DNA of 64,000 nucleotides from Acridotheres tristis. Its lineage: Eukaryota; Chordata; Aves; Passeriformes; Sturnidae. The position numbers and the translations under genes were made by a program. Under the pieces are notes generated by a model that was not told where the DNA came from, ran no database searches, and saw nothing but the letters and a program-made list of their open reading frames with translations. The stretch is from positions 1,543,479-1,607,478 of the forward strand of contig CM072899.1 in the NCBI GenBank assembly GCA_037013685.1. The letters run 5' to 3'. Below, in pieces: positions 1 to 13,015 of this stretch (positions within the stretch are counted from its first letter, which is position 1; every line of letters begins with the position of its first letter).

Positions 1-1928
1 GGCCTGACTTAAGGTTCAAATGTACAGCTTTGTTATTTCAGGGGACTTGCTACTTGATGGAAATGTTGGAGTCTGAGCCAAGACGAGCTCCTCTGTGGAG
101 TTTATTTTTAGTAATTTTTCGAATACATAAATCTGATTTGAATTTGAGATTTGCTCCTCAAGTGGAGGTTGTTTTTCTCCAACGTGGCCTGTTTCATGTT
201 AGTACAAGACTAATAAATGTTTTTATGGCCATGGGCTGGGTGGCTTTGGGGTGGTTTTTGGGGGTGTTACTGCAGTAGCAGCAACAGGGTAATGCTGCCA
301 ATGAAACTCACTTGGTGATGGTCCCCACTCTCATTTTCTTTTCTACATAGATTTAGGAAGGAATTTTCCTCAAGGCAGTTGTGAAGTAGTTTAAAAATCT
401 TGACATCGTGAGGTAATGGAACAATTAAAGTTAGGCTGTCCCAGCCTACTTGGAAAGGAAAATGGAATATTTGGAGGAGTTTTCTGCAGGCTCTTAGTGG
501 GAGTGCAGCTCTGCAAATTGCCCCGCCCAGCACAGAGCTCGTGGGTCGGAATTAATTGTTCGAGCTCTCGCCTGTGTTATGCACTGGGCTCTCTTTTCAC
601 TCTGCTCTGAGTGTGTGAGAAGCAGAACAAAGAGTCCTTAAGGTTTAATCCTGGAGGGGAGAGCTGGATAATCCCCGTTTCCAGCTGCATCCGACCAAAA
701 CCAGCCTTTGGGAAGCGTTTCCCTGTGCCCCAGCGTGTCAGGACTGCAGGGCAGGTGTGGGTACCCTGGGACAGGTGACATGCTGCAAGAATGAACCCAA
801 AGGAAGGGGATTGTCCTGTGATCCAAGATCATTTCGGCAGCATGTGCTGCTATTTTGGCAGCAGCAATCTGTTGCAGTGCACAGAACACGTTTTGGAGGG
901 AAGCAGAACGTGAAGTGTTATGAAAGTAACTAAGCTCATTATTGGCAAGGGAGGGCTTGGCTGTATTAACTGTGATGTTGTAATAGCTCTGTCTAATTAG
1001 CTCTTCTGCTAATTAGATTGAGAGCAATTAAAAGCTTTAAAGCCTTGTGAGAAGTTCTGTGAGAGAACTGTAGGTTTCAGGTAGGAGATTTCTGGAAGGA
1101 GCAGCTCGGGGTGTGTTCACTGGAGCCAGGGGCTGCCTTAGATGAGTCTCCAGGAAATTCCTGGGGGCTCTCCCTGCTCCTTCCCTGTTATCCCTGTCCC
1201 AGCACTGGACGTGGGACAGCTCTGGGTGCTCTGCAGAACCTGGCAGGCATTTGGTGCTCAGCAGAACCACAACCAGGAGCTGAGCACACTCAGTGCTCTC
1301 CTGTGGAGTGACATTTTTCTTGGGTTTAAATAAACCAGCCTGATTGAAAGCATCTGCTTTTTCTTTTTGCATCACAAAAATGTTTTCCCAAATTAAAGGC
1401 GTCGAAAGTGTAAATCTTTGCAGCCTCCTGCAGAGATGTTTTTATCTAAAACCCAGCAGTTTAATTTACAAAAATATGTTGTGCTTAGAAACTGTCGAAA
1501 TCTTTCCTGTGATCTTTCAGATTTTAGCTTTAGCAAATGGTTCTGCTGCTCTTTTATTTTCCTTAAATAGCTGTAAAATGCTAATTTTGGATTTCTGTCC
1601 TATTTTCAGTATAGTTTAAAGGTCAAACCTCAATATGGGCAAGGAATTGGTTAAATCAGACTAGTTTTAAATCTCTTGACTGTTGGATCAGTTTAGCAGC
1701 TCCATCACTCTGAAGCTTCAGTGCTGTGAGAATTGAGCAGAATATCTGCAGAAAGGTCCCATTTTGGGGTTTGAATGCTCAGTAACAGAGCTGTAATTCC
1801 CCATGAGACATCAGATATTTCTCATGCTTTTTGCCAAGGGTAGTGGCTCTGCTTAGGGTGAGAATGTCATTAGACACTGAGCCAGAACTGGGGTTGGCAT
1901 TGTTTGGTGTGCTTGTGGTGCTGGGGAG

Positions 1929-2210
1929 GTCAGAGAGGGTCTGTAAAAACTGAGGGGTCAGAGAGGGTCTGTAAAAACTGGAATTGCCTGGGGAGGGGTC
2001 AGAGAGGGTCTGTAAAAACTGGAATTGCCTGGGTAGGATCAGAGAGGGTCTGTAAAAACTGGAATTGCCTGGGTGGGGGCAGAGAGGGTCTGTAAAAACT
2101 GGAATTGCCTGGGATGGTCAGAGAGGGTCTGTAAAAACTGGAATTGCCTGGGATGGTCAGAGAGGGTCTGTAAAAACTGGAATTGCCTGGGTAGGGGCAG
2201 AGAGAGCACA
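1929..2210. repeat. Minisatellite, about 40-bp unit, about 7 copies
   Basis: The core CAGAGAGGGTCTGTAAAAAC recurs at 1931, 1959, 2000, 2040, 2080, 2119 and 2158, with a decayed start at 2198. The spacing is 28 (a shortened unit), then 41, 40, 40, 39, 39 and 40. Copies are nearly identical, which suggests recent expansion. Because the unit is not a multiple of three, open frames run through it in more than one frame. Those are by-products, not genes. Confidence 0.95.
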
Positions 2211-3282
2211 GAATGTCTGGGTCACCAGCAGGCTTCTGGGAGCATCTTTGTTCCTACTGAAATATCCAAGTGAGTGATTTGATGTGTAGCTTGGACCAGT
2301 GTTTTTTTTCAATTATTTACATGTGACATAGATAATCTTTTCTCCCACACACGTGTAATTACATGTTATGCTGAAGGATGCAGTTCCCCCTGGAAGCTGC
2401 TGTTAAAATTGTGTGAAGAGATTGATTCTGGGTCTCCCCAATACCACCTTGCAGGGACCTTTTGGACTTTGCTCTGAAGGTTTGCTGAGTTAAAGGGTCA
2501 CACTCTTGGCACATTTCCTACCTCTCTGAATAACTCTTGACAAAGTTGGCCTAGGACTAACCAGCCTCTGGGTGGTTTACCTCCTAAAGCATTTCAGGCT
2601 TATTTCCTTTGATTTTTGTTCTTTATAGACATTATCTCTGTAATAGGAGTACTTTGGCAGCTGCTGGAATAAACCCACTGTTGATGGGTGGCATAAATGT
2701 TCCTTTTTTTGCCTCAGTGAAGGCCCCATTATTAAAATAAGTATTACTAAGTGAGCATGAATCAGAACAGAACAGTTAAACATGACCTCCTCTGCTCTGA
2801 AGTAAGCATTAAAGAAGAAATCCTTAAAGAATGTCTTCCAGGAAAAACTCCTTGGTGCTGAAGCACCAAATTTGGGACTTCTGATTTAAGAGATCTACTC
2901 AATATCTGCATTGCTACAGAGGATTCTGGCTGGGTGATGTTTCCCAGCAAACCAGCTGGGGGGAAAAAAAAAAAAAAAGGCTTCATGCTTCACTTCCCTT
3001 GTGTGGTTCTTCTGTCTCCACCTTCTGGAAGCTGAGAGCAAATAATTTAAAATCAGCTTAGTGGGTTAATGACCTGGAAAGGAAATGTGTGGCAAGAAGT
3101 GTGTTTGACCTGCAGCTAAAGGGCATCATCAGGGGGTTGCTCCAGTGATCTCAAAACACTGAGTCCAGGCAGCAAATAATTAGAGTGAAAATGCTCTTTA
3201 GGCCAAAATCGGAATATTTTTTTTCCTCTCTGCAGATTGTATCAAAGTGAAGTCAGCCAGGAGGTGGAATTCATACAGGCAC

Positions 3283-3345
3283 AGACTGGTTTGGGTTGGA
3301 AGGGATCTGGTGGTTTTTCAGAAAATCCCTTGGCTGGGAATGTAA
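3283..3345 (-). mobile_element. CR1 LINE 3'-end scrap (probable)
   Basis: The phrase GGTTTGGGTTGGAAGGGAT at 3289-3307 is the reverse complement of the usual CR1 3' terminus. The sequence after it diverges quickly, so this is an old or truncated copy inside SUMF1 intron 4. Confidence 0.45.
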
Positions 3346-3505
3346 GTGTCCTTCCCTGCTGCTCTTGTCCTTTTTCAGGTGGCAGCTGCTCCCTGGTGGT
3401 TGCCTGTGAAAGGAGCCAGCTGGAGGCACCCTGAGGGCCCTGGCTCCAGCATCTCCAGCAGGTGAGCCATGAGCACCCATTCCATCCTAACCCACACTGC
3501 TGCTG

Positions 3506-3557
3506 CCTGTCCCTGTGCCTGTCCCTGTCCCTGTGCCTGTCCCTGTCCCTGTGCCTC
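3506..3557. repeat. CCTGTC/CCTGTG hexamer simple repeat
   Basis: Eight to nine imperfect hexamers read CCTGTC or CCTGTG, arranged in an 18-bp higher-order pattern. The repeat is intronic in SUMF1. Confidence 0.85.
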
Positions 3558-5412
3558 CCACCACGACTGGAGCTGCAGCAAAGGGCTTTTATTTACTCAC
3601 CTGTTTGCTGCTGCTGCTGCTCCTGGAGCTGTTTTCCCACCCTGTGATGTGCTGCATGCAGCATTGCATGGCCGTGGTCAGTGGTGTGGGCCACAAAGGT
3701 GTGTCAGGGCCGTGCTGGTTGAACCTCAGTGTTTGCTGGTCACGTTTTTGTACCAGCAGTGAAACCCTGCAGATCTTCCAAGGGTCAGAAACTCCAGTGC
3801 ACACCTGGGTTTGGAGAGAAGGAACAAATCCTCCCTGTGTGCACACTCCAGGAGTCTGGGTGGGGTCGACTCTTCCATATGGGATTTGGAAGCCTCTTTG
3901 TTTGGCAACAGAATGAAGAGCTTTTTTTACTGTATTCTTACTCTGTGGAAAATCAGTTGTGACTATCTAGACCCTCTGAATGCTTTGGAAAACTCTACTT
4001 TTTTCTTACAGTTAGTGCCACACTTTGCCTGCACCAACCCTGAAACTTGCTGATCCTTTTCTTCATGCAATTGCTTTCCATTCTGAAGTGGGATGAATTT
4101 TAGGCCTGGAAAATCAAATTACTGTCTTCATTTGGGACCTCTAGCATTGCAACTTCTCCTTCTCTAGGCAGGTGTCAAGGAAGTTGGCACTTCATCAACT
4201 AGTGAAAGTTTCCAACAGCATTTTGAAATCAAATCAGACTCTAGCCTAGATCTAGTAGGTTTTTGAGTCCTCTAAGGACAGGACTTTGTTAGTGCACCAT
4301 CATCTGATGGCTGAAGGCTCAGTAACGAGTTGTCTGCTCTCCAAGGGCAAGGAAAGAATTATCTGAGGCAAAAATAGAGATAATAGGTGGAGGCATTGTT
4401 AGGGGGAGCCAGGAATTGAGGTCAGAGCCAGCAGACAGGAGCTGGAAACCTGCCATGAAATTCTGGGCTTGTGCAAGGGTGGTGCAGACCTGGCCTGGCA
4501 CAGCTGCTGGGAGCCTGGCACGTGGAAGTGGCCCCATGGATTAATAAGGATATGTTGGATTCTTAAATGGGGCAGGAAAGAGAAAGGAGAACTTCCTATA
4601 AACTTCTCCTGGACCAGTACCTTCAGCTCTGGAAGCATCTTGGTCTATTGGAGGCTTGGATGGGGAGGATCCTTCTGCAAGAATGCCTGGGCATTTTTTC
4701 TGTCTTTTTCTGAGAAGGAGACAAGGATTTTAATGCCTGTCCTGGAACCAAAGCCCATTAAAGATGGGAGCTCTTGTGTAAACTGGACTGCTTAAAGCAT
4801 CCAAGGAAAATCACTTCCCAGCTAAATTTCTGCAGTTCAGTTTGCTGGCCAGGGTGCTGCTAAAGCTGATGTTGGTAAGACTCTTCCTCATGTCACTTCT
4901 TCAAAACTCCACAACTGACAGCAAGGACAGGACCCAGAGCAGGAGAAGAGCCACAGGGGATTGAAGAACAATCACCATGAAATTGCAATGTGCATTTTCC
5001 TGTTGAGAATCCTGGCTTCTGGCTGGTTTGCCAGGCTGGTGTGGCAGTGGTGAGTGATGCTGCAGGTTTTCAGTGCTTTCCTTTGGGTCTGCCAGCACCC
5101 AGGCTCCCACAGAGGGCAGGGTGTGGACAGGGCTCTGCTGCCTCCTGGGTGCTGCACATGAGAAAGGGCAAACCATAAACATCTTTAACTGAACCATAAA
5201 TATCTTTAAGTCTAGATTTGGATGTAGGAACATGATGAGACCACCAGAAGTTAATTATTTTCTCTTCCTTGTTTCCCTCTGATGGCTGCATTTCCCTTGC
5301 AGCATTTTGCTGCCCTTGCTGTAAAAGTCACCTGGTGCCTGCTCCAGCTGTAACTCAGTCCTGTGTGGGTGTCACATTGTGCTGTGCTGTGTGAGTGTGC
5401 CTGGTGCCCTGA

Positions 5413-6104
<692 letters not shown>

Positions 6105-6219
6105 GCTTTTCCCATGGGGCAACAAATTGCAGCCCAAAGGGCAACACTATGCCAATATCTGGCAGGGAGAATTCCCCACCAATAACACAGCAGAGGATGG
6201 GTACAAGGGCACTGCACCT
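6105..6219 (+). CDS. SUMF1: SUMF1 exon 6
   Basis: This 115-nt exon lies between TTTTCCCAG and GTAAGT. It completes the split Arg codon and then encodes [19 protein letters not shown]... ending GTAP. Relative to human it carries the calcium-site-1 residues N259, I260 and D273. The position of F275, which binds through its backbone, is Tyr here. The segment after GEFP differs from human at several residues, as expected for a variable loop. Human A279, whose substitution causes multiple sulfatase deficiency, is kept. The exon ends in phase 0. Confidence 0.97.
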
Positions 6220-7043
6220 GTAAGTGTGTCTCAAAGACAATCCAGCATGTGGAAATAATCTTCCTAAAATTAAGGTCTGGCTTCAGGAGGATGTGCCATG
6301 GCTGTTTTCCATGTCCATGTTCTTTCATTTTAGATTTTAAGTTACATTAAATTTCACTGCAGGCTTGAGCATTATCAAGGGACTCTTTTAGAAGCTAATT
6401 GAAAAGTAAAGATTACTTTCATTTTAACTTCTAGTTCCTCTCAAACTGACCTCTTTTCCCCCCTTCCCACTCAGTTTGTAGTCAGAAGCTGAAATACTTT
6501 CTGCCTGCACTTCTGGCCTCATAGTTTTGGGAACTCAAAAATCACACAACAGTTTAAAAGCAATTAAACTTTCCTTTTGGAGAAAGGTTGAGCCTGTCTA
6601 GTATAACAACCAGAGTGGAATTTTAAAGGCAATCAAGAATGTGAATGAATTATTTAATGGTAGTTAAGTAAGTCCAAAAGTTTTATCAGAGCAGGAATCT
6701 GCACAGGCAGGAGGTGGAAGCCACCCTGGTGGCTTTTCCTTGGTGGGAGGGGAATCTGTGAGTGGGGTCAGGTCACTGATGCCAGGTGTGTCTGAAGAGG
6801 GTCAGTCTCCAAAGCCAGCAAGGAGATGCTGTGTCACACTGGAAAAGGGTGCTGGGAACACAGAGGTGATCACAGCTTTCCATCCTGCTTGATTTAAATG
6901 CAGGACGTGGAAGTGTTGCAGCTCTGCACTGCTGATCTGCTCTGTGCTTTTGGGGCTCCTCAAAGTGCACCTTGAGCAGCCTGGTGTGAGGATCCAAACC
7001 CTGTTTTGTGTGGTGACAGAGCTGTGTTCCCTGTCCTGTGCAG
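6220..7043 (+). other. SUMF1: SUMF1 intron 6
   Basis: This 824-bp phase-0 intron begins GTAAGT and ends CCTGTGCAG. I see no repeat or RNA gene in it. It looks like unique sequence. Confidence 0.85.
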
Positions 7044-7157
7044 GTCTCTGCCTTTCCCCCCAATGGTTTTGGTCTCTACAACATGGTGGGCAATGCCTGG
7101 GAGTGGACATCAGACTGGTGGGCTGTGCACCACTCCCCCCAGGACCTTCACAACCCT
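7044..7157 (+). CDS. SUMF1: SUMF1 exon 7
   Basis: This is a 114-nt, 38-codon, phase-0 exon between GTGCAG and GTAAGT, the same length as in human. It reads [20 protein letters not shown]... and continues through WTSDWW to ...DLHNP. The LYNxVGNAWEW block supplies the second calcium site (human N293, G296, A298 and E300), and all four residues are conserved. The WTSDWW segment is typical of the sulfatase-modifying-factor fold. The stretch after VHHS (PQDLHN) is lineage-specific. Confidence 0.97.
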
Positions 7158-10100
7158 GTAAGTGTTTGCTGGCTCCACGTGGAGTACAGGATCCCCTCTG
7201 GGACTGGGATTGCTGCTTGGAAATTTCCTGTTCTGTGCTCCTGGGCTGGGCTGTCCTGGGGGATTGGGAGCATCCCAGCACAGCTCATCCCCACTGGAAT
7301 TACAGTGCTCTGGTGCAATTTTGTGTTGTTTGGTTAGTTAACACTGAATACTTCCAAACTGGCCTCATACTACAGAAATCAACAATTTATGGAATGACTT
7401 CTTTAAAAAAAAAAGGAAGGTTTTTAGTTCATTTATATTGCTACAAGCTGTACTTATTTTCCCCCTCCCATGAATTTTTCTGGCTTCTGGTAGCTCATTT
7501 TAAACTGAACATGTGGTAAAACTGAGGTTTAGAAGAAGTCACCAGGCTCTGAGAGGTGAATCTTTCTTTTTCCTTTGTGGCAGGTCCTGCAGGGTGAGAT
7601 TGTGTGGGGTCACTGATGCTCTGTCTCAGCAGATTCCAGTTCCAGTGTTAGATCTGCTCCTCTCCCAGTTACCCAGGATGAGTAAATCCCATGATTTATG
7701 AATATGACAAGTAAGGCCACATAGAGTTTGTCACTCAAAATCCCACCAAATACAGTGGTTTTTATTTGCTGACAGCTTAAAAGCACTTGAAGATTTATTT
7801 TTACTCCTGGTAATTATTTATGAAGGCAAGACAATCAATTATGAAACCCCCCCAAGAATCTGTGTCAGAATTCCATCCATTCCTTGTAACCAATCCCCAG
7901 CATAGCCCAGATCTCTCCAGTGCTAGAAAGCTGCTTTGAAGATTTTGAGCGTTAAACTCAATATGTTAAAAAACTTTGCCTGAGCTCTGACCCTCTGGAA
8001 GAATTCAGAGTCTTTTCAGCCCAGAGAACACATCCTATATTTAGGTTACACTGCCTTGTGCTCTGCAGAGACTGAAGAGCTGAGCTCTGATAGATCTGGT
8101 GCTAATCAGTTCTGGTGTCTCAGAAGATAACTGCAGCCTGGCTATTTTGGGACACCTTTTCACACGAGGAGATTCAGTTTCCTTACCCATTTAATCAGAA
8201 AAACCCTTTGGAATTCACTTTGAAGTGCTGTGCTTGAGACACTGGATTGTGACAATCAGTTTGCATCTGAAAAACCCCTAAAATCCTCATTGTTAACACC
8301 TAGTTTTTAAATACTTTCTGAAGTGTCTGCGTTTAAAACTTCAGCAAACTCTTGGAGTTTAACAGAGCAAAATTCACAGGACAATTGTTCCCCACCATCA
8401 CCTTAATCCAGCGGGGAATTGCTGCAGCTTTGGCACCATCAACACCAAAGCGTCTCACTCAAATAAAGAATCGTAATGAAGGTGTCTCACTGCAGTCACA
8501 GATTCCCAGAACGGTTTGGGGTTGGGAGGGACCTTAAATCCCACCCAGTGCCACCCCTGCCATGGCAGGGACACCTCCAATGTCCCAAATCCCAGTGTCC
8601 AGCCTGGCCTTGGGCACTGCCAGGGATCCAGGGGCAGCCACAGCTGCTCTGGGCACCCTGTGCCAGCCCTGCCCACCCTCCCAGGGAACAATTCCTTCCC
8701 TAAAAATGTACCTGATCCTTTAGCAGAGAGAGCCAAGAGTGTGTGTGAGGTCAAACCACAGTTCCTTTAGGGGTTATTTTGTGGTGACTTCTGGCTCTGA
8801 TTTTTTTTTTGGTATGAGCTGCAGTTCTCTGTTTGAAAACTGATTTCTCTCAAAGCAGAGTTATCATGTGCCTGTGCACTGAAAATCACCATGCACCATC
8901 AGAAAGCATTTGTTTGATGTACTGAGAGAAATACAATTTTATTTTCATTAACAAAAAAGCTTATGTGGTTTTTTTTTTAGTAACTTTTAAAAGAACAATC
9001 CTACTTTTATAATCTTTGGTAATGGAATGCACAAGCACTTATGTAATTAGACTGTAATATGGCCAATTACTAGTTGCAGAATTCTAGTACAGAATAACCC
9101 TGCTAATTTACACTAAACTCTGGGGTTTAAATGTGGGATCAAAGTCTGGACAGCTCTGGCCCTTTACACCAGGCAGCCAATGTCCTTCCCCTGCAGTACC
9201 AGCTGGTGCACTTCTCCAGCTCAGGCCATAAAACAATGTTTGATAGAACAGAGATCTGCTTGTTTTAATCAAATGTGACCTTAATTGCTGGGCTGTGATT
9301 AGCTTTTAGTGAGGGGAAGCACAGCCAAGGCAGTTTCCTTCATCTCTGAGTGAGATATGTGCACAAGCAAATATTAACACTGCAAATGCTGAGGATGTCT
9401 ATTGGTTTTCTGATTTCCTGACATCTTTGCCAGCTGTTTTATGATGAACTCTTTACCTTCAGTGATTTTAAGTAAGAGAATGGTGTTTTGTAATAGAATA
9501 AATTAATGGAGAACACTACAGTAGATTTCTGCTGATGGTGAAGTGTTTCAGAGCTGTAATCCTCCTTCAGAGGCTCTGGGGGCCAGTTTAAGTTGTTTTT
9601 GCTGTTGCCAAATAACCTTTGATGCTCAATTTTTGCCTGGTGGAAGAGATTAGTAGTTAATAAAAAGATGCACTTATGAGCCTTTGGTTCACACACTGCT
9701 CAGTACAGGCCAGCCCTTTGAAATTGCTGCCACATGATAGATTTAGGGTTTTCTAACCCTAACCAAAAATGTTTTCTTCGTTTATAAAAGTGTCTTTGGA
9801 GCCAGTAGCACAGATTGCTGCTCAGCACTGCAGCATTTAGGGGAAATCCTGCTCCACAGCCCCATTGTTCTGCTTTGTCTTGTTCCTGTGGAACTTTTTT
9901 TAGGTCAGTTTTCTCCTGGCTTCCCTTAAAATGAGCTTCCCAGGCTGGGTGATGGCTGTGCTGGTTCGAGGCTTATCTCAGAGCAGGGGCTGTGCATCCA
10001 CTGCAGGAGTTGTGAGGACAATTTCCAGAGGTTTGGAGTGGGAGCTGGGCTGTGCTGTGGAGGAGCACCCAGGCTTGGAACCAGCGGATGCTGCCTCAGG

Positions 10101-10739
10101 GTGTGGCTTTCCTTGAGTATTTGTGTGCCATTAAAATGCAGTGAAAGGCTAAATTCTATTTCACATGTATAAATTTTGGCAATAAACATGAAGCTGCTGC
10201 AGTTTGTGTGGTGACCTTTCACCCAAAGCAGTCAAACTCAGGGGGTGCAGGCAGGAGCTGCTGGAGTACCAACAGCAACTCTCAAGGTTTTCTGACAGTC
10301 CCTGGGATTTATGTTCAGTTACAAATGCTCCTTTGGGGTAGATTGTTCTAGAACATCACCCCAGTAATGCAGACCTGGGTGGGAGACAGGGTGGGAGAGT
10401 GGGATCCATGCCACGTGTGACCAGACTGGTCACTGGGGAAAGCTGGAGCTCATTTCCTTCCTGGTGAAATCCTCTTTAGGGACCTGCCTGTTAGCAGGAA
10501 TTACCAGTTGCCAGCAAGTGTTAATATAAATTTAATAATGTTAAATATTTGCAGCAGTGAGGAGGGAACACAGTTACTGTAACCTGCAAATCCTGTAGGG
10601 CAGAATTATTTCAAGCTGTCTGGTTCAGACACCAGTGACATTTGTGTCTGGAATATTTATGAGTGCTCCTTCTCCATGTCCTTACTCCCTGTAATTAGCA
10701 GTTATTCCTGAGTACTGAGCAGTGTCCTCCCCTCCCCAG
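7158..10739 (+). other. SUMF1: SUMF1 intron 7
   Basis: At 3582 bp this is the longest complete SUMF1 intron in the window. It contains an antisense CR1 copy at 8495-8702 and short T or A runs near 8799-8810 and 8970. The remainder is AT-moderate unique sequence without a supportable gene. Confidence 0.85.
8495..8702 (-). mobile_element. CR1 LINE 3' end, antisense
   Basis: Reading on +, the element starts TCACAGATTCCCAGAACGG, then GGTTGGGAGGGACCTTAAAT, the CCATGGCAGGGACACCTCC block, the CCAGCCTGGCCTTGGGCACT block and GGGCACCCTGTGCCAGCCCT. This is the full reverse complement of a CR1 3' tail. It is very similar to the copies at 19180 and 62492, which suggests the same subfamily. Confidence 0.92.
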
Positions 10740-10799
10740 ACAGGGCCAGCCTCGGGCACGGACAGAGTGAAGAAGGGTGGATCCTACATGTGCCATAAG
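10740..10799 (+). CDS. SUMF1: SUMF1 exon 8 (carries first active-site Cys)
   Basis: This is a 60-nt, 20-codon exon between CTCCCCAG and GTAACG, identical in length to human exon 8. It reads TGPASGTDRVKKGGSYMCHK. The Cys of SYMC is the equivalent of human C336, one of the two redox-active copper-binding cysteines of the enzyme. The DRVKKGGSYMCH core is invariant, while the first residues (human KGPPSGK) have drifted. Both flanking introns are phase 0. Confidence 0.97.
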
Positions 10800-12302
<1,503 letters not shown>

Positions 12303-12579
12303 CAGGGACATGGATGTTCCCCGGGCACAGCAAGGGCTGGATCCCACCCCAGGGAGAACAAATGTGAGCAGTGTCCCTTGCTGGTGACACACGATGGAAA
12401 AACCTTGCTTGAAGTTCCTGCTGAGAGAAGAAAAAGCAGCACGATTCAACAGCGCTTGGAGAACCTTTGAGTTCGTGAGCAACGTGGCCTGGATTTAAAT
12501 CCTGACCAGAGTGTTTTGGATTCAGCAGGAACAAAACTGAGCAGAAACATGCCAATCGTGTTTTTAAAGATTACTTAAT

Positions 12580-12650
12580 CCCAGAATTACTTAGGCTGGA
12601 AAAGACCTCCAGAATTATTGAGTCTAATCCTTGACTGATCAACACCGTGA
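12580..12650 (-). mobile_element. CR1 LINE 3' scrap in SUMF1 3' UTR
   Basis: CCCAGAATTACTTAGGCTGG, then AAAAGACCTCCAGAATTATT and GAGTCTAATCCTTGACTGAT, match the reverse complement of an older CR1 type (the TTAGGTTGGAAAAGACCT terminus). It lies downstream of the stop codon in the presumed 3' UTR. Confidence 0.7.
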
Positions 12651-12990
12651 CAACTACAACAGCTCCTCTTTAGCCAAGATCTTTATTAATTAATTTTATT
12701 TATGTAGAGCTTCTACACTCAAATGCAATAAGCAAAGACTTTATAAACTTCTAGACAGCTTTAAAAGAAATTCTAGGCAGTTAGGAAATTCTAGGCAGCT
12801 TTGAGAGAGAATGAAAGAGTCAAGAATGAGGGCTGGGAGATGACAGCTCTCCCCTCAGGCAGCTTTGTTACATTCCACAGGTCATGTCCAGAAATGGGCT
12901 TCCTCTGGGGCTGCTCGTTAGGAAGTGCCTTCTGCAGCCAAGGGTGATGATCCTCAGGGTGATGATGATTAGAAATCTTGTATATATTTG

Positions 12991-12996
12991 AATAAA
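12991..12996 (+). terminator. Candidate SUMF1 polyadenylation signal AATAAA
   Basis: This canonical AATAAA lies about 690 bp after the SUMF1 stop, followed by TG- and T-containing sequence. An alternative signal is at 13231-13236. Confidence 0.5.
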
Positions 12997-13015
12997 ATAT
13001 CAAGCATTTGTTTAT

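Larger units (their letters stand above)
12303..13015 (+). other. SUMF1: SUMF1 3' UTR (inferred extent)
   Basis: The sequence after the TGA continues without a clear gene. An AATAAA hexamer at 12991-12996 is the first strong cleavage signal, so the transcript probably ends near 13015. A second AATAAA at 13231-13236 is an alternative. The UTR contains a CR1 scrap (12580-12650) and a small cluster of TTCTAGGCAG-like direct repeats (12748-12803). The end point is inferred. Confidence 0.55.

Noticed and set aside
1929..2210. Direct repeats resembling a CRISPR array
   Set aside because: Repeat units are contiguous with no unique spacers, in a vertebrate intron. The same holds for the arrays at 29.7, 41.6, 46.9 and 63.9 kb.
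7158..7337. Frame continuing past SUMF1 exon 7
   Set aside because: The GTAAGT donor at 7158 ends the exon and the downstream residues do not match SUMF1.
9955..9985. GGTTCGAGGC resembling a tRNA B box
   Set aside because: No A box lies at the right distance and no cloverleaf could be drawn.
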